A stretch of DNA of 64,000 bases from CAVVZJ01 sp963752755 (GTDB lineage: Bacteria > Planctomycetota > Planctomycetia > Isosphaerales > Isosphaeraceae): the NCBI GenBank assembly GCA_963752755.1, contig CAVVZJ010000001.1:1612001-1676000 (forward strand), read 5' to 3'. The translations under genes and the position numbers were made by a program. The notes beneath the pieces are model-generated. The model worked only from the letters and a program-made list of their open reading frames with translations, was not told the DNA's origin and did not search any database. Of the stretch, positions 8,649 through 18,535 are shown one piece after another (the stretch's first letter is position 1; each line of letters begins with the position of its first letter).

Positions 8649-9443
8649 ATGAGCGATGACCTCGGCTCCTCTGCTTCCGCCGAGCCAGAGAAACCGCGAC
8701 GGCGGTTGACCGTCGGCCGCATGATGCTGCTCGTGCTGGCCGCGGGCTGCCTGCTCGGGCTGGCGGCGGCGTTCGTCCGGGCCGTGCATCAGGTCCGCGA
8801 GACGGCGCGACACTCCCAGTGCCTCGGCCACCTGAAAATGATCGGCATCGCCCTGCTCAACTACCACGAGGCCTGCGGTTCGTTCCCGCCCGCGGTCACG
8901 CTCGGGCCCGACGGCAAGCCCTGGCATAGCTGGCGGATGCTCATCCTGCCCTACGTCGAATCGAACACGATCTACTCGCAATACCGCTTCGACGAGCCGT
9001 GGGACGGGCCCAACAACCGGAAGCTTCACGGTATGCAGCCCGCGGTTTACGCCTGTCCGGACCACAGGGATCAGGGTCGATCGACCTACGTCGTCGTGAT
9101 GGGCGACGGCACCGCCTTCCCCGGCCCGAACCAGGCGATCCGCCTGGATCAGCTTGGGGCCACGGGGCGAAAGACAATCGCCGTGGTCGAGTCGGTCACG
9201 CTCGGCCCGCACTGGATGGAGCCGCGCGACCTGGAACTAGCGCGGATGAGTCCGAGGGTCGGCGACCGGTCGCGGCCCGGCCTGTCGAGCGATCATCCGG
9301 CCGGGGTTAACGTGGTCTTCTTTGATGGGCATGTGAAGACACTTTCTCGCAACATGTCGCCCGGTGAACTCTGGTCGCAACTCTCGATCGACGGCGGCGG
9401 GCAGGATGACCGCAAGGGGCGCGTCGATCCAGCCGGTGATTGA
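8649..9443 (+). CDS. DUF1559-domain protein without a prepilin cleavage motif (paralogue 2)
   Basis: 264 residues from ATG 8649, with AGGA upstream. The layout copies the preceding gene: a polar start, a transmembrane helix (MMLLVLAAGCLLGLAAAFV), then QCLGHLKMIGIALLNYHEA, SWRMLILPYVES, DEPWDGPNNRKL and GVNVVFFDGHVKTLS. It probably arose by tandem duplication followed by strong divergence. The helix is followed by VRAVHQVRETARHSQC, resembling the post-cleavage helix of pseudopilins. Membrane-anchored, function unknown. Confidence 0.85.
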   Translation: MSDDLGSSASAEPEKPRRRLTVGRMMLLVLAAGCLLGLAAAFVRAVHQVRETARHSQCLGHLKMIGIALLNYHEACGSFPPAVTLGPDGKPWHSWRMLILPYVESNTIYSQYRFDEPWDGPNNRKLHGMQPAVYACPDHRDQGRSTYVVVMGDGTAFPGPNQAIRLDQLGATGRKTIAVVESVTLGPHWMEPRDLELARMSPRVGDRSRPGLSSDHPAGVNVVFFDGHVKTLSRNMSPGELWSQLSIDGGGQDDRKGRVDPAGD

Positions 9444-9517
9444 CGGTCGGCGGGGAGGATTCCTAGACTGCAAGCCCCGGATTACGCATATTCGACTCTC
9501 CCAAGGAGCTGACTCCG

Positions 9518-10477
9518 ATGCCTCAAGCCTCCTTCCCCCGACGCCGCTTCCTCCAGGGTGCCCTCGCCGGTGGCGCCGCCTTGAGTCTTGGCCTTCGACC
9601 GACCTGGGCCGAGGAGCCGACCGGCCAGCCCAAGCCGGGCAAGATCGGGGATTTCAAGATCTCGCTGGCCGAGTGGTCCTTGCACAAGAAGCTCTTCGCC
9701 GACCGTTCCAAGATGTCCGAGATGAACCTCGAGTTTCCCCGGATGGCCCGCGAGGAGTTCGGGATCGAGGGCGTCGAGTTCGTCAACCAGTTCTTCAAGG
9801 ACAAGGCCCGTGACTCGACCTACCTCCGCGATCTGAAGAAGCGGGCCAACGACCAGGGCGTCACCTGCGTGCTCATCATGATCGACGGCGAGGGCGACCT
9901 CAGCGACGCCGATCAGTCTAAGCGGATGCAGGCCGTCGAGAACCACAAGAAGTGGGTCGATGCCGCCGCCGACCTCGGTTGCCACGCCATCCGGGTCAAC
10001 ACCGGCCACAACTACGGCCCGGATCACACCAAGGAGGCCGCCGAGGCGTGCTCCGCCCTCAACGAGTATGGCGCCAAGCACAAGATCGAGATTATCTGTG
10101 AGAACCACGGCGGGCCGTCGAGCGACCCCGACTCGTTGCTCGCCTTGATCAAGGCCGTCGGCAGTGACAACTTCGGCACCTTGCCCGACTTCGGCAACTT
10201 CCCCCAAAAGGAACACAAGTACGAGATCGACGTTTACCAGGCCATCGCCCGGTTGATGCCCTTTGCCAAGGGCGTCTCGGCCAAGAGCTACGACTTCAAC
10301 GACGACGGCCGCGAGAAGTACCTCGACTACGCCCGGATCATGAAGATCGTCACCGACGCCGGCTATCATTCCTGGGTCGGCATCGAGTACGAGGGCAGCC
10401 GGCTCTCCGAGCCCGAGGGGATCAAGGCGACCAAGCAACTTCTCGAATCGCTCCGGGGCTCGATGTACAAGGGCTGA
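9518..10477 (+). CDS. Tat-exported TIM-barrel sugar isomerase/epimerase-like protein
   Basis: 319 residues. The start MPQASFPRRRFLQGALAGGA is a twin-arginine signal, with likely cleavage near residue 31. The mature part is an AP endonuclease 2-type TIM barrel: ISLAEWSLHKK, IEGVEFVNQF, CHAIRVNTGHN, the metal-ligand region EIICENHGGPSSD, LPDFGNFP and WVGIEYEG. Tat export implies folding with metal in the cytoplasm and action in the periplasm, as is common for planctomycete carbohydrate enzymes. RBS AAGGAG lies upstream. The exact reaction is unknown. A hairpin at 10531 follows. Confidence 0.88.
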   Translation: MPQASFPRRRFLQGALAGGAALSLGLRPTWAEEPTGQPKPGKIGDFKISLAEWSLHKKLFADRSKMSEMNLEFPRMAREEFGIEGVEFVNQFFKDKARDSTYLRDLKKRANDQGVTCVLIMIDGEGDLSDADQSKRMQAVENHKKWVDAAADLGCHAIRVNTGHNYGPDHTKEAAEACSALNEYGAKHKIEIICENHGGPSSDPDSLLALIKAVGSDNFGTLPDFGNFPQKEHKYEIDVYQAIARLMPFAKGVSAKSYDFNDDGREKYLDYARIMKIVTDAGYHSWVGIEYEGSRLSEPEGIKATKQLLESLRGSMYKG

Positions 10478-10530
10478 GATCGTCGCCGCAGCAGGATGGG
10501 CGAGCCTCGCTGAGTTGGAACGTTGCGGGC

Positions 10531-10556
10531 GGACCCTCACCCCGAGGAGAGGGTCC
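10531..10556 (+). terminator. Hairpin downstream of the Tat TIM-barrel gene
   Basis: GGACCCTC (10531-10538) pairs with GAGGGTCC (10549-10556) across a 10-nt loop, about 55 bp after the stop codon. There is no T-run, so it is at best a weak or factor-assisted terminator. Confidence 0.4.
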
Positions 10557-10695
10557 ACCCGCGCAGGAGCTTCGCGTCGAGGGTCTGACCTCGTATCCTC
10601 TCTCGGCCATCGTCCTAGCACTCCCCTTGACCCGATCGCCCTCCGGCCGTATCTTACCCCGCGCTCCCGAAAAGGCTCCGAAGGGATGGACCCCG

Positions 10696-11650
10696 ATGGC
10701 GACAGGGAACGAACGGACGCACATCCTGGTTCTCAACTACAACGGACGTCATCTGCTCCGCGAGTGCCTGCCGTCGGTACTGGAGGCGGCGGTCAGGGCG
10801 CCGGTGGCTTGCGGCGTGACCGTTGTTGATAACGGCTCGACCGACGGCTCGCTCGAAGAACTGGCGGATCACTGGCCCGGGGTCGGCATCGTCTCCGAGC
10901 CGAACCGCGGCCTGGTGTCGTTCAACCACGTCCTCGAACGGATGGACGAGCGGGCCGTCCTGCTGCTCAACAACGACGTGAAACTCGACCGCCACGCCGT
11001 CGGGCCGCTGCTCAAGGCGCTGCAAAACTGCCAGGACGCCCTCTTCTCGGCGCCGAAGTGCTGGAGCTTCGACGGCCTGGCTTATGAGGGAATGCGGACC
11101 CGCGTCCGCTCGCGGTTCGGCCTGGTGCAGGGGATGTGCCGGGTGCCGGGCCACGAGTCCCACGTCGATGAGCCCGACCTGACGGCGGCGGCGGGTCCGG
11201 TCCTGATGGTCGATCGGGCCAGGTTCCTCCGGCTCGGCGGATACGACCCGCTCTATTTCCCCGGCCGGATCGAGGACCTCGACCTCGGCTTCCTCGGCTG
11301 GATGTCGGGCTGGACAGGGGTTTATGTGCCCGAGTCGGTCGCCTACCACCGCGGCTTCGGCTCGTTCGGTCCCGCCTTCGGCAGGGCCGGGTTGCGATCG
11401 CCTGGCGGCGCGGAACAGCCTGCTCTTCGCCTGGAAGAACCTGGCCGGCCGACCGCTTCCTCGCTCACCTCGCCTGGCTCCCCGCCCGCCTGGCGCATCC
11501 CTGGCGCTTGGCCGCGGGGTCTTCGCCTCGGCCTTCTTCGAGGCGCTCGGACGCCTCGGCGACGTCCGCCACGCCCGCCGCACTCTGTCGGTGGGGCAGG
11601 GGGGCTGGATCGCGCGCCAGGAGGCGTTCTTCGATCGCTTCCGCTGGTAG
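10696..11650 (+). CDS. Family 2 glycosyltransferase, frameshifted in the C-terminal third
   Basis: Start ATG 10696 (MATGNERTHILVLNYNGRH) sits behind AAGGGATGG. The GT-A fold is clear: VVDNGSTDGSLEEL, LLNNDVKLD (the D-x-D-type site), AAGPVLMVDRARFLRLGGYD and GRIEDLDLGFLGW. After FGPAFGRAG (about 11388) the frame changes to CDRLAARNSLLFAWKNLAG, then passes through two more single-base shifts to FASAFFEALGRLGDVRHARR and the stop at 11650. It would add a sugar to a growing surface glycan at the inner membrane. First gene of the glycan cluster. The catalytic part is intact, so these shifts may be sequence errors. Confidence 0.8.
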
Positions 11651-11754
11651 AATCGGCAATGTCTTGCGTACTGTCGTCGGATCTTTCACCTGTGAAATCC
11701 TGAAGCAAATATTTCGACTCTCCTTCCGGCAACCCGGCGCAAGGAGGCGCCTCG

Positions 11755-12811
11755 ATGCCCCAGCATCCATCGCGATTCGTGATCGACGCTCGCCCTCGAG
11801 GACCGGGTGGCCTGCTGGCGGCCGAACGCGTGCTGGGTCGGCCGGTGCTGGCGCACTTGCTGGAGGCGTCGCGACCCTGGAGCGAAGGCCCGATCGCGGT
11901 CCACGCGCGGCTCGACGATCACGGCTATCCTGCGCGGACATCGTGGCCGACGAGGATGCGGGTTCTCTCGTCTTCCGGACCGGTCCGCCGCCCGAAGGGG
12001 CGGTGGTCCTCCGCACGGATCGTCTCTACGACCCACGGCGACTCGGCCGGGTGGTCCGGAGCGGTCGCGACCCCGAAACGGCCGTGATCTGGCGACTCGA
12101 CCGCCCCTCGGCCCTGGCCGTGGCGGGTGACGAGTTGCTGCGGCGACGGACGTATCAGCCACTCGGCCGCTTCTGGGCCCTCGCTCCCGCTCAGGCACTG
12201 GCCCGGAAACTCTGCCCGACCAGGATCCGGCCGAACGCCGTCACGCTGGCCTCGGCGGGCCTGATGCTGGGCGCCTCGGCAATCGTCGCTTTCGGCGGAA
12301 ACGGCCTGGTCGCCCGCCTCGCCGCCGCGATCGGCCTGGCGCTTGCGACTCGTCCTCGACACCGCCGACGGCCACCTCGCCCGGCTCCAGGGCACCGCCT
12401 CCGACTTCGGCCGCTGGCTCGATTCCGTGCTCGACGAACTCGGCGACATGGCCCTTCACGCCGCCATGGCCTGGGCGGCCTTCGCCCATCGGGACAGGCA
12501 GGCTGGCTGGTCGCGGGCATGTTCTATGCGATGAGCAAGTATCTGTTTCACTTCGGCAACGTCGCCGCGGAGTCGGTGCTCCTGGGCGAGGAATCGGCGC
12601 TCGGCGGCGGCGATCCGGCTGTCTCCGCGCGGTGCCGATCCGTCGGGCTCGGGAGGTGGTCCGGGCGACTGGGGCATGCGGACGTGCGCTGGCATCTCTG
12701 GATCGTGCTGGCCGCGCTCGGCCGTCTCGACCTGGCCCTGATCGGCTATGCGGCCTACTTCGCGGCCCGAACGGCGGCGGGCGCGGTGGGAAGGCGGTGC
12801 GTCATGCGTGA
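11755..12811 (+). CDS. CDP-alcohol phosphatidyltransferase with N-terminal extension, frameshifted
   Basis: ATG 11755 (MPQHPSRFVIDARPRGPGG) follows AAGGAGG. The first 170 or so residues resemble a degenerate nucleotidyltransferase (DARPRGPGGLLAAERVLGRP). The membrane part then begins with RPNAVTLASAGLML and contains the full CDP-alcohol signature D-x2-DG-x2-AR-x8-G-x3-D-x3-D at about 12350-12440 (VLDTADGHLARLQG). Helices follow (WIVLAALGRLDLALIGYAAYF). It transfers a phospho-alcohol from CDP to an acceptor alcohol. Its place among glycosyltransferases suggests an inositol- or polyol-phosphate product, as in bifunctional IPCT/DIPPS proteins; that is an inference. About four single-base shifts interrupt it. 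The likely end is the TGA at 12811, overlapping the next GTG. Confidence 0.75.
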
Positions 12812-13660
12812 GCCGCGGAATCACCGCCCTGATCGTCGCCCGCGACGAGGCGGCGAACCTGCCCGGCTTGCCTCGACACCCTGGCCTGGGCCGACGAGGT
12901 CGTGATCGTCGTCGATGCCGCCAGCCGCGACGCCACCGAGGCGATCGCCAGGGCCAGGGCCGACCGGGTCCTGGTCCGACCGTTCGACGACTTCGCCTCC
13001 CAGCGCAACGCCGCGCTCGACCTGGCCACCGGCGACTGGGTCTTTTCCATCGACGCCGACGAGCGCGTGACGCCCGGACTGGCCGCGGCGATCCGCGCCG
13101 CGGTGCGCGATCCCGAGTCCCTCGGAGCCGGCTACCGCGTGCCGATCCGGAGCGTGATCCTCGGCCGGCGGTTCGCCCATTCGGGCACGCAGCACGACCG
13201 ACCGCTCCGCCTCTTCCGCCGCGATTGCGGGCCGCTGGGTTGGCGAGGTCCACGAGACGGTCGCCCTCCGCGGCACCGCCGGGCAGTCCTCGGCCGCGTG
13301 GCTGGACCATCGCACGATCCCGAACATCGGCGTTTTCCTGAAGAAAATCGATCAATACACGACCCTGGAAGCCCTCAAGCTCCGGCAACTCGGCCACCGG
13401 CCCCGCCGGTTCGACCTGACGCTACGACCGATCTGGACGTTCGTGAAGCTTTACGTGTTCAAGCAAGGATTCCGCGACGGGGCCGAGGGGTTCGTCTTCT
13501 GCGCCTCTCGGCCGTCTCGGCGGCCGTCCGCCAGTGGAAGCTCCGGGAGCTGATGCTTGACGGTGAAGGGGGAACGCAACCGGACCGATACCACGGACAG
13601 CGGGCGGCGTCCACCCTCGCGTGGTCTGCTGGCGGCCCGGCGGCCGGAGGTGGGTCATGA
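12808..13660 (+). CDS. Family 2 glycosyltransferase (WaaE/KdtX-like), frameshifted
   Basis: The probable start is GTG 12808, overlapping the preceding stop as GTGA. It opens SRGITALIVARDEAANLPG, then in the next frame WADEVVIVVDAASRDAT, FASQRNAALDLATGDWVFSI, DADERVTPGL (catalytic D-x-D) and GRRFAHSGTQHDRPLRLFRR. A shift at about 13230 leads to GEVHETVALRG and the C-terminal IDQYTTLEALKLRQLGHRP, and another near 13503 to VRQWKLRELMLDGEGG. This order is typical of lipopolysaccharide-core GT2 enzymes. The reading closes at 13660, overlapping the next gene by ATGA. Confidence 0.8.
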
Positions 13661-14250
13661 CGCGGGCCCACGAAGCACTGGTGTCGTCGCGGTTCGATGC
13701 GCTCGAAGGCCGGTTCAAGGCCAGCGTCGGACCGGAGGACTTCCGCCTCGAAGCCGTGCGCGGAATTCCCTGCGGGACGCTGGCCGGGCGGCGGTTGCTC
13801 GACCTGGGTTGTGGCAAGGGGCGATTCGCCGCGCACTTGCGAGCGGACGGGGCCGGGTCGTCGGACTCGACGTCTCGGAGGCGATGCTCCGCGGATCGAC
13901 GGCGGCATTCGCTCGCGTCCGCGGCTCGGCCTCGCGACTGCCCTTCGCGGACAGCACGTTCGACGCCGTCATGGCGATCGAGGTTGTGCAGCACTGGCCG
14001 CCCGAGTGGGCTGGAACGCGGTCTGGCCGAGGTCCGCCGCGTGCTCCGGCCAGGCGGTCGGCTGGTGATCGTGGACCGCAACGCCGCGGCCCTCGATGCT
14101 CGCCGCCCCTGGCTGCCTGCCTTGGCAGTCAAGCGGCTCGACGAGTGGCGCGGCCTCTGGATGTACCGGCCCGGCGAGCCGGCCCGCGAGCGCTGGCCCT
14201 GGCCGGGGGCGTTGCGGCGCCGGCTCGCACGAAACGGTTTATCGACGTGA
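13657..14250 (+). CDS. Class I SAM-dependent methyltransferase, frameshifted
   Basis: ATG 13657 overlaps the previous stop. Motif I is LLDLGCGKGRFAAHL (about residues 48-62). One base is missing after LRADGA. The next frame gives VVGLDVSEAML, ASRLPFADSTFDAVMAIEVVQHWP (motifs II-III). A second shift near 14010 gives LAEVRRVLRPGGRLVIVDRN, the methyltransferase-11 post-motif. The C-terminal end is LARRLARNGLST-like with many Arg. It probably methylates a glycan or lipid intermediate made by the neighbouring enzymes. The target is unknown. Confidence 0.78.
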   Translation: MTRAHEALVSSRFDALEGRFKASVGPEDFRLEAVRGIPCGTLAGRRLLDLGCGKGRFAAHLRADGAGSSDSTSRRRCSADRRRHSLASAARPRDCPSRTARSTPSWRSRLCSTGRPSGLERGLAEVRRVLRPGGRLVIVDRNAAALDARRPWLPALAVKRLDEWRGLWMYRPGEPARERWPWPGALRRRLARNGLST

Positions 14251-14364
14251 GGATCGAGCATCTGATCACGCCCTGATGAGTTTGGCGAGTTCGGCTGTTC
14301 CGGCGGTTGCCGGCGTTCCGGTCGATGGTCCTCTGGTCGGCCCGGGTGCCGGGAGGGATACGGG

Positions 14365-15868
14365 ATGAATCGGATGGATCGCGGGCGGTCTGCCGGCCTT
14401 GCCGCTCTTGCTCTGGGAGACACCGCCGGGCCTGGAGATGGCGCTGGCTCAGGAGGGAATCGCGTTCGAGCGGGTCCGCGATCCGCACCCACTGGCCTTC
14501 GCCGCCGGACGGTTCGTGCTGTTCGACGGACGTCGCGTGCCTGGCTGGAGGGTTCGTGGCGTGCTCACGTCGGGGCATGTCGCGATCGACGTGGACGCCC
14601 TCCGTCGTGAGCGGCGGACTCGACCCGTTCGCGGCCTTGATCGACACCCGGCCGACCTTCGCCGCCTGGGACGTCGGCGGCTCGTCGACTGACCGAGCGC
14701 GTCGCCCGCTGGCCCAAGGCGGCGCTGCGTCGCCGGGTCCTGGGCCGTATCCGCGAGGCGATCACCGGCGCCGGCGGGCTCTGGGCCAGGCTCGCCCCCT
14801 ATCCCTACCCGTACCGCTCCGCGTTTCACTTCCGCGCCGACCTGGACGAGTACGTCCCCGACGATTACGCCCGCTTCGCCCAAGCCCGCAAGCCGCTGGA
14901 CGAGTGGACGACGCACTTCGTCAGCACGCACGCTTACGGCGCCGATCGCCGAGGTGCTCGACGATCTCCGACGGCTCGACGCGCAGTCGCACGGCCATTT
15001 CCACGTCGTCTATCGCGAGGCCGCGGCCAACCGTCGGAACGTCGAGCGCGCCCACGCGATCCTCGAACGCGCCGGGATCACCCCGACCGCCTTTGCCGCA
15101 CCCGAGGGGCGCTGGAATGCGGGTCTCGACCGGGCCCTGGAGGGGCTCGGGTACCGCTACTCCTCCGATTTTCAGCTCAATTACGACGATTTCCCGTTCT
15201 TCCCCTGGCGCGACGGCCGCTTCTCGCGGGTGCTCCAGGTGCCGATCCACCCGATCTGTGAGGGGCTTTTTCTGGAGTCGGGCGTGGGTGACGGCCGCCG
15301 GATCGGCGAGTACCTGGCGGCGACAGTCCGGTCGCGGATCGCGTCGGGGGAGCCGGCGTTCGTGTATGGCCACCCTGAGCGCCGGTTGGGTCGGATGCCC
15401 GAGGTCTTCGAGATCCTGGCCGAGGCGGTCTCTGGCGAGGGACTGGTCTGGCGGACGACGATGACCGCCTTCGCCGACTGGTGGCACTGGCGACACCGTC
15501 GCCGATGGTCGCTCGTGCCCCGGAGCGGAGGCTGTTTTGAGCTTCAGTTCGACGACTGGGACCCGCGCTATCCGCTGGCTCTGGAGTTGTGGCGTGGCTC
15601 GCACGTCGCTGCGATCCCGATCACCGGGCCGCGAACGATGCTCCAACCCGGCCTGCTCGCCTTCGAACGCCGACGTTCCCGCATCGACACACCCGAGCCA
15701 ACCCCCGCTCGACCGCCGCGTGGGCTCAAGGCCCTCGTCCGCGCCGCGCTGGACTGGGAGACGATCACGCCCGTCGAGGAATTGCCCGAGGACACCGTGA
15801 CCGCCCGCCTGAAGAAACGCCTGCGACGCTGGCGGGGATCTCGCCGACGGGAGGGCCTGAGTTCATGA
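14365..15868 (+). CDS. NodB-like polysaccharide deacetylase-family protein, frameshifted near the N-terminus
   Basis: The start is uncertain; ATG 14365 is used because LPLLLWETPPGLEMALAQEG follows after one shift near 14400. Further shifts at about 14620, 14690 and 14940 separate RVRDPHPLAFAAGRFVLFDG, FAALIDTRPTFAAWDVGG and YPYPYRSAFHFRADLDEYVP. From about 14945 to the stop the frame is clean: LDAQSHGHFHVVYREA (His motif), AFAAPEGRWNAGLDRALEGLG (motif 3), QVPIHPICEGLF. The fold is that of carbohydrate esterase 4. The metal-binding Asp is the ADLDE or an equivalent. It probably removes an N-acyl group from a sugar. The stop at 15866-15868 overlaps the next ATG. Confidence 0.65.
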
Positions 15869-16992
15869 AAGGAACCAGGCTCACCCACGGGCCTTCCGCA
15901 AGGGGCTCGCTCGCCGACTGGCTGGCCAGTCGCACGGAAGTCCCGATGCGTCCCGGCTCGATCCTCGTCCACGCGCCGGCGACGGTCTTCCAGGCTCCCG
16001 GCGGCGGCGAGAGTCAGCTTGTCCAGACGGCCCGGCATCTCGAAGACCTGGGCCAGACCATCCGGCCGTTCGTGCCCTGGACGGATCAGATCGAGCAAGC
16101 CCAGCTTGTTCATCTTTTCGGCATGTCGCCCGAGGGGCTCGCCGTCGCCCGCATCGCGAGGTCGCGGGGCGTGCCGGTCGTGCTCTCGCCGATCTGCTGG
16201 TACGACCCGCGATCGTTGCTCGCGCTGGCCGGCAGCCGGTTGCGGGGAGCCTGGGACGTGACGAAGTGGGGGCTCCGGTTCGCCTGGCCGCGCTGGCCGT
16301 CGTGGCGTCGGGAACTGCTGTCCCTGGCCGATCGGGTGCTGCCAAATTCCCGGGCGGAGGGACGCCAGCTCACGCGGTTGTTCGGGGTCGATCCAGGCAG
16401 GGTTCGGGCGGTGCCCAATGGTGTCGAACCGCGGTTCGCGGAGGCGGATGCGGCAACTTTCCGTCAGTTCGTGGGGCTTGAGGATTTCGTGCTCTACGCC
16501 GGTCGGATCGAGCCGCGGAAGAACCTGCTGGGCGTGATCCGGGCGGTCGGAAGGCTGGGGGTGCCCTTGGTCGCGATCGGCGATCCGGTGCCCGGTTTTG
16601 AGGGCTATGCGCGGACCTGTCGGCAGGCAGGCGAGGGCTTCACACGGTTCTATCCGAGGATAGAGCAGGATGACCCACGGTTGGCCTCCGCCTACGCCGC
16701 GGCGCGGGTCTTCGCGCTACCATCCTGGTTCGAGACGCCCGGCCTGGCGGCCCTGGAAGCGGGCCTGGCCGGAAGTGCCGTGGTCGTGACCCCCTACGGT
16801 TGCACACGGGAATACTTCGGCGACAAGGTCCGCTACTGCCGACCCGAGAATCCGGGCGAGATCATCCATGCGATCGTCGAGGCGTGGGAACACGGACCCG
16901 ATCCGGAATTAAGAACCCAGATTTTTCAAAACTACCTCTGGAACCAGGTGGCCTGCAAGACGCTGGAGGTGTACCACGAGCTGGTGGACTAG
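15865..16992 (+). CDS. Family 4 glycosyltransferase
   Basis: 375 residues from ATG 15865, which overlaps the preceding TGA. GT-B fold: N-terminal ILVHAPATVFQAPGGGESQL (Gly-rich acceptor loop), LADRVLPNSRAEGRQLTRLFG and VRAVPNGVEPRF. The donor domain follows: VLYAGRIEPRKNLLGVI, then VFALPSWFETPGLAALEAGL with the family E-x7-E-type motif. It would use a nucleotide sugar at the cytoplasmic face. Unlike its neighbours it has no frame lesion over 1.1 kb. It lies 19 bp before the GT9 gene. Confidence 0.9.
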   Translation: MKGTRLTHGPSARGSLADWLASRTEVPMRPGSILVHAPATVFQAPGGGESQLVQTARHLEDLGQTIRPFVPWTDQIEQAQLVHLFGMSPEGLAVARIARSRGVPVVLSPICWYDPRSLLALAGSRLRGAWDVTKWGLRFAWPRWPSWRRELLSLADRVLPNSRAEGRQLTRLFGVDPGRVRAVPNGVEPRFAEADAATFRQFVGLEDFVLYAGRIEPRKNLLGVIRAVGRLGVPLVAIGDPVPGFEGYARTCRQAGEGFTRFYPRIEQDDPRLASAYAAARVFALPSWFETPGLAALEAGLAGSAVVVTPYGCTREYFGDKVRYCRPENPGEIIHAIVEAWEHGPDPELRTQIFQNYLWNQVACKTLEVYHELVD

Positions 16993-17011
16993 GACCCGAA
17001 CGCCCCGGCGC

Positions 17012-18321
17012 GTGCCCGTCCGGCGCTACCGCTACACCAGGTGGCGGTGGCGGGTCCTCGTCCACGCGCTCGACCTGGTGGGCGTGGTCGTGCTTTGGCT
17101 CTGGCGGCGGTTCCGGCCCGTGGTCGCGGTCGAATCGCCCCGCCGCATCCTGGTTGTGCAGCTTGACCATCTGGGCGATGCCGTGCTGACAAGCCCGATT
17201 ATGCCGCGGCTGAGGTCGGCCTTTCCCGGGCGCGGATCGACGTGCTGGCCTCGTCGAGCAACCGGGCGATCTTCGAGGCCGACCCGAATGTCGAGCAGGT
17301 CCACATCGCCGAGCAGAACTGGTTCGAGCGTCGTGCAGCGGGCTGGTCGCTGGCGAGGGCGGTCTGGAAGCTCGGTCGCTCGCTACGACAGGAGCGTTAC
17401 GAGCTGGGAATCGATGTCCGCGGTGACGTGCTCACGGTGCTCCTCCTGTCCCTCGCCGGCATCCCGCGACGCCTCGGTTGGGCGATGGGCGGCGGCGGCT
17501 TCCTGCTGACCGACGTGGCCGAGTGGGTGCCCGGCCGGCACGAGGTCGCGTCGCGGCTGGCCTTGATCCGCTCCATCGGCGTGGCGACGGACGAGCCGGT
17601 CCGGGTGCTCGTCCATGTCAACGACGTGGATCGCGCCCTCGTGGCCCAGCGACTCCGCGACGCCTGGCCCCAGCGGGCCTCGCGGCAGGCCGCGCGTCGG
17701 GTGATGGTTGGGATTCCCAGGGCGGAAGCGACCGGTGGACCGATCCTCGAACGCGCGGCCGCGCTCGACGCCGAGCGACTGCACGCCGGTCGGTTTGGCG
17801 GCTCGGCCCCCTTGCTGGCCGTCCACCTCGGCGCGGGCACGGCCGCGAAACGATGGCCGCCGACGTTGTGGAATGCCCTGATCGCCCGTTTTCTGGACGA
17901 CGGCTGGCGGGTCGTGATCCTTGGTGGCGAGGAAGACATCGCCGCCTCGCGGGCGATCCGGTCGCACGAACGTTTGCGCGACTGGACCGGCACCCTGGCC
18001 GTCACCGAGACGACGGCCCTGCTCGAACGGGCCGACCTCTTCCTCGGCGCCGACTCCGGCCCCGCGCACCTGGCGGCCTCGGCCGGGGTGACGTCGATCG
18101 TGCTCTTCAGCGGCACGAATGGCCATCGCCAGTGGCGGCCCTACTCGCGGCGGACGCTGGTGCTCCGCCATCCCGTCGCCTGCCGCCCCTGCCACCGCAA
18201 AGTTTGCCCGCTGGCCGACCATCCTTGCCTGACCGGATTGCGGCCCGAGCGCGTCCACCGTGCGGCGAAGCGATGGTGGTCGCGACTGCATCGCGAGGAG
18301 TCGCCCCATGCTCCCCTCTGA
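17012..18321 (+). CDS. Family 9 glycosyltransferase (heptosyltransferase-like), one frameshift
   Basis: GTG 17012 starts a basic N-terminus with a hydrophobic stretch (VLVHALDLVGVVVLWLW), then ILVVQLDHLGDAVLTSPIMP, the hallmark GT9 N-terminal motif. A shift near 17233 is followed by IDVLASSSNRAIFEADPNVE. The rest is intact: YELGIDVRGDVLTVLL, LAVHLGAGTAAKRWPPTLW (nucleotide-sugar site) and DLFLGADSGPAHLAASAG. The tail HPVACRPCHRKVCPLADHPC has the Cys residues common in this family. Likely adds heptose or a similar sugar to a lipid-linked core. The end overlaps the next small gene by 14 bp. Confidence 0.85.
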
Positions 18322-18535
18322 GACCGTGGTCCGGCCGGCCCGCTGGTCGGGAGCGCGGAACCGCGCCGTCCTCGAACGGGCCCGGCGACGCTACGGTCGC
18401 CTCCGCATCGATCTCCCCCCATGGATCGCTTTGGCCTGGGCGTTGGGGGTGCTGGCTCTCTACACGAAGATGATCCTCGAAACCCGCTTTCCCGCCCTGC
18501 TGGCGTTGGTCCGGCGCTGGCTGGGCGGGGATTGA
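18308..18535 (+). CDS. Small single-helix membrane protein at the end of the glycan cluster
   Basis: 75 residues from ATG 18308, overlapping the GT9 gene. A very basic N-terminus (RSGARNRAVLERARRRYGR-like) precedes one helix, WIALAWALGVLALYTKMIL, and a short RRWLGGD end. The translational overlap and matching strand support a real gene. The family is not recognised. It could be a membrane tether for a glycan enzyme. Confidence 0.5.
   Translation: MLPSETVVRPARWSGARNRAVLERARRRYGRLRIDLPPWIALAWALGVLALYTKMILETRFPALLALVRRWLGGD

Noticed and set aside
10696..18321. Programmed frameshifting as a general explanation for the glycan-cluster breaks
   Set aside because: The breaks are many per gene, at varied sequence contexts without common slippery sites, so regulation is implausible compared with sequence error or decay.
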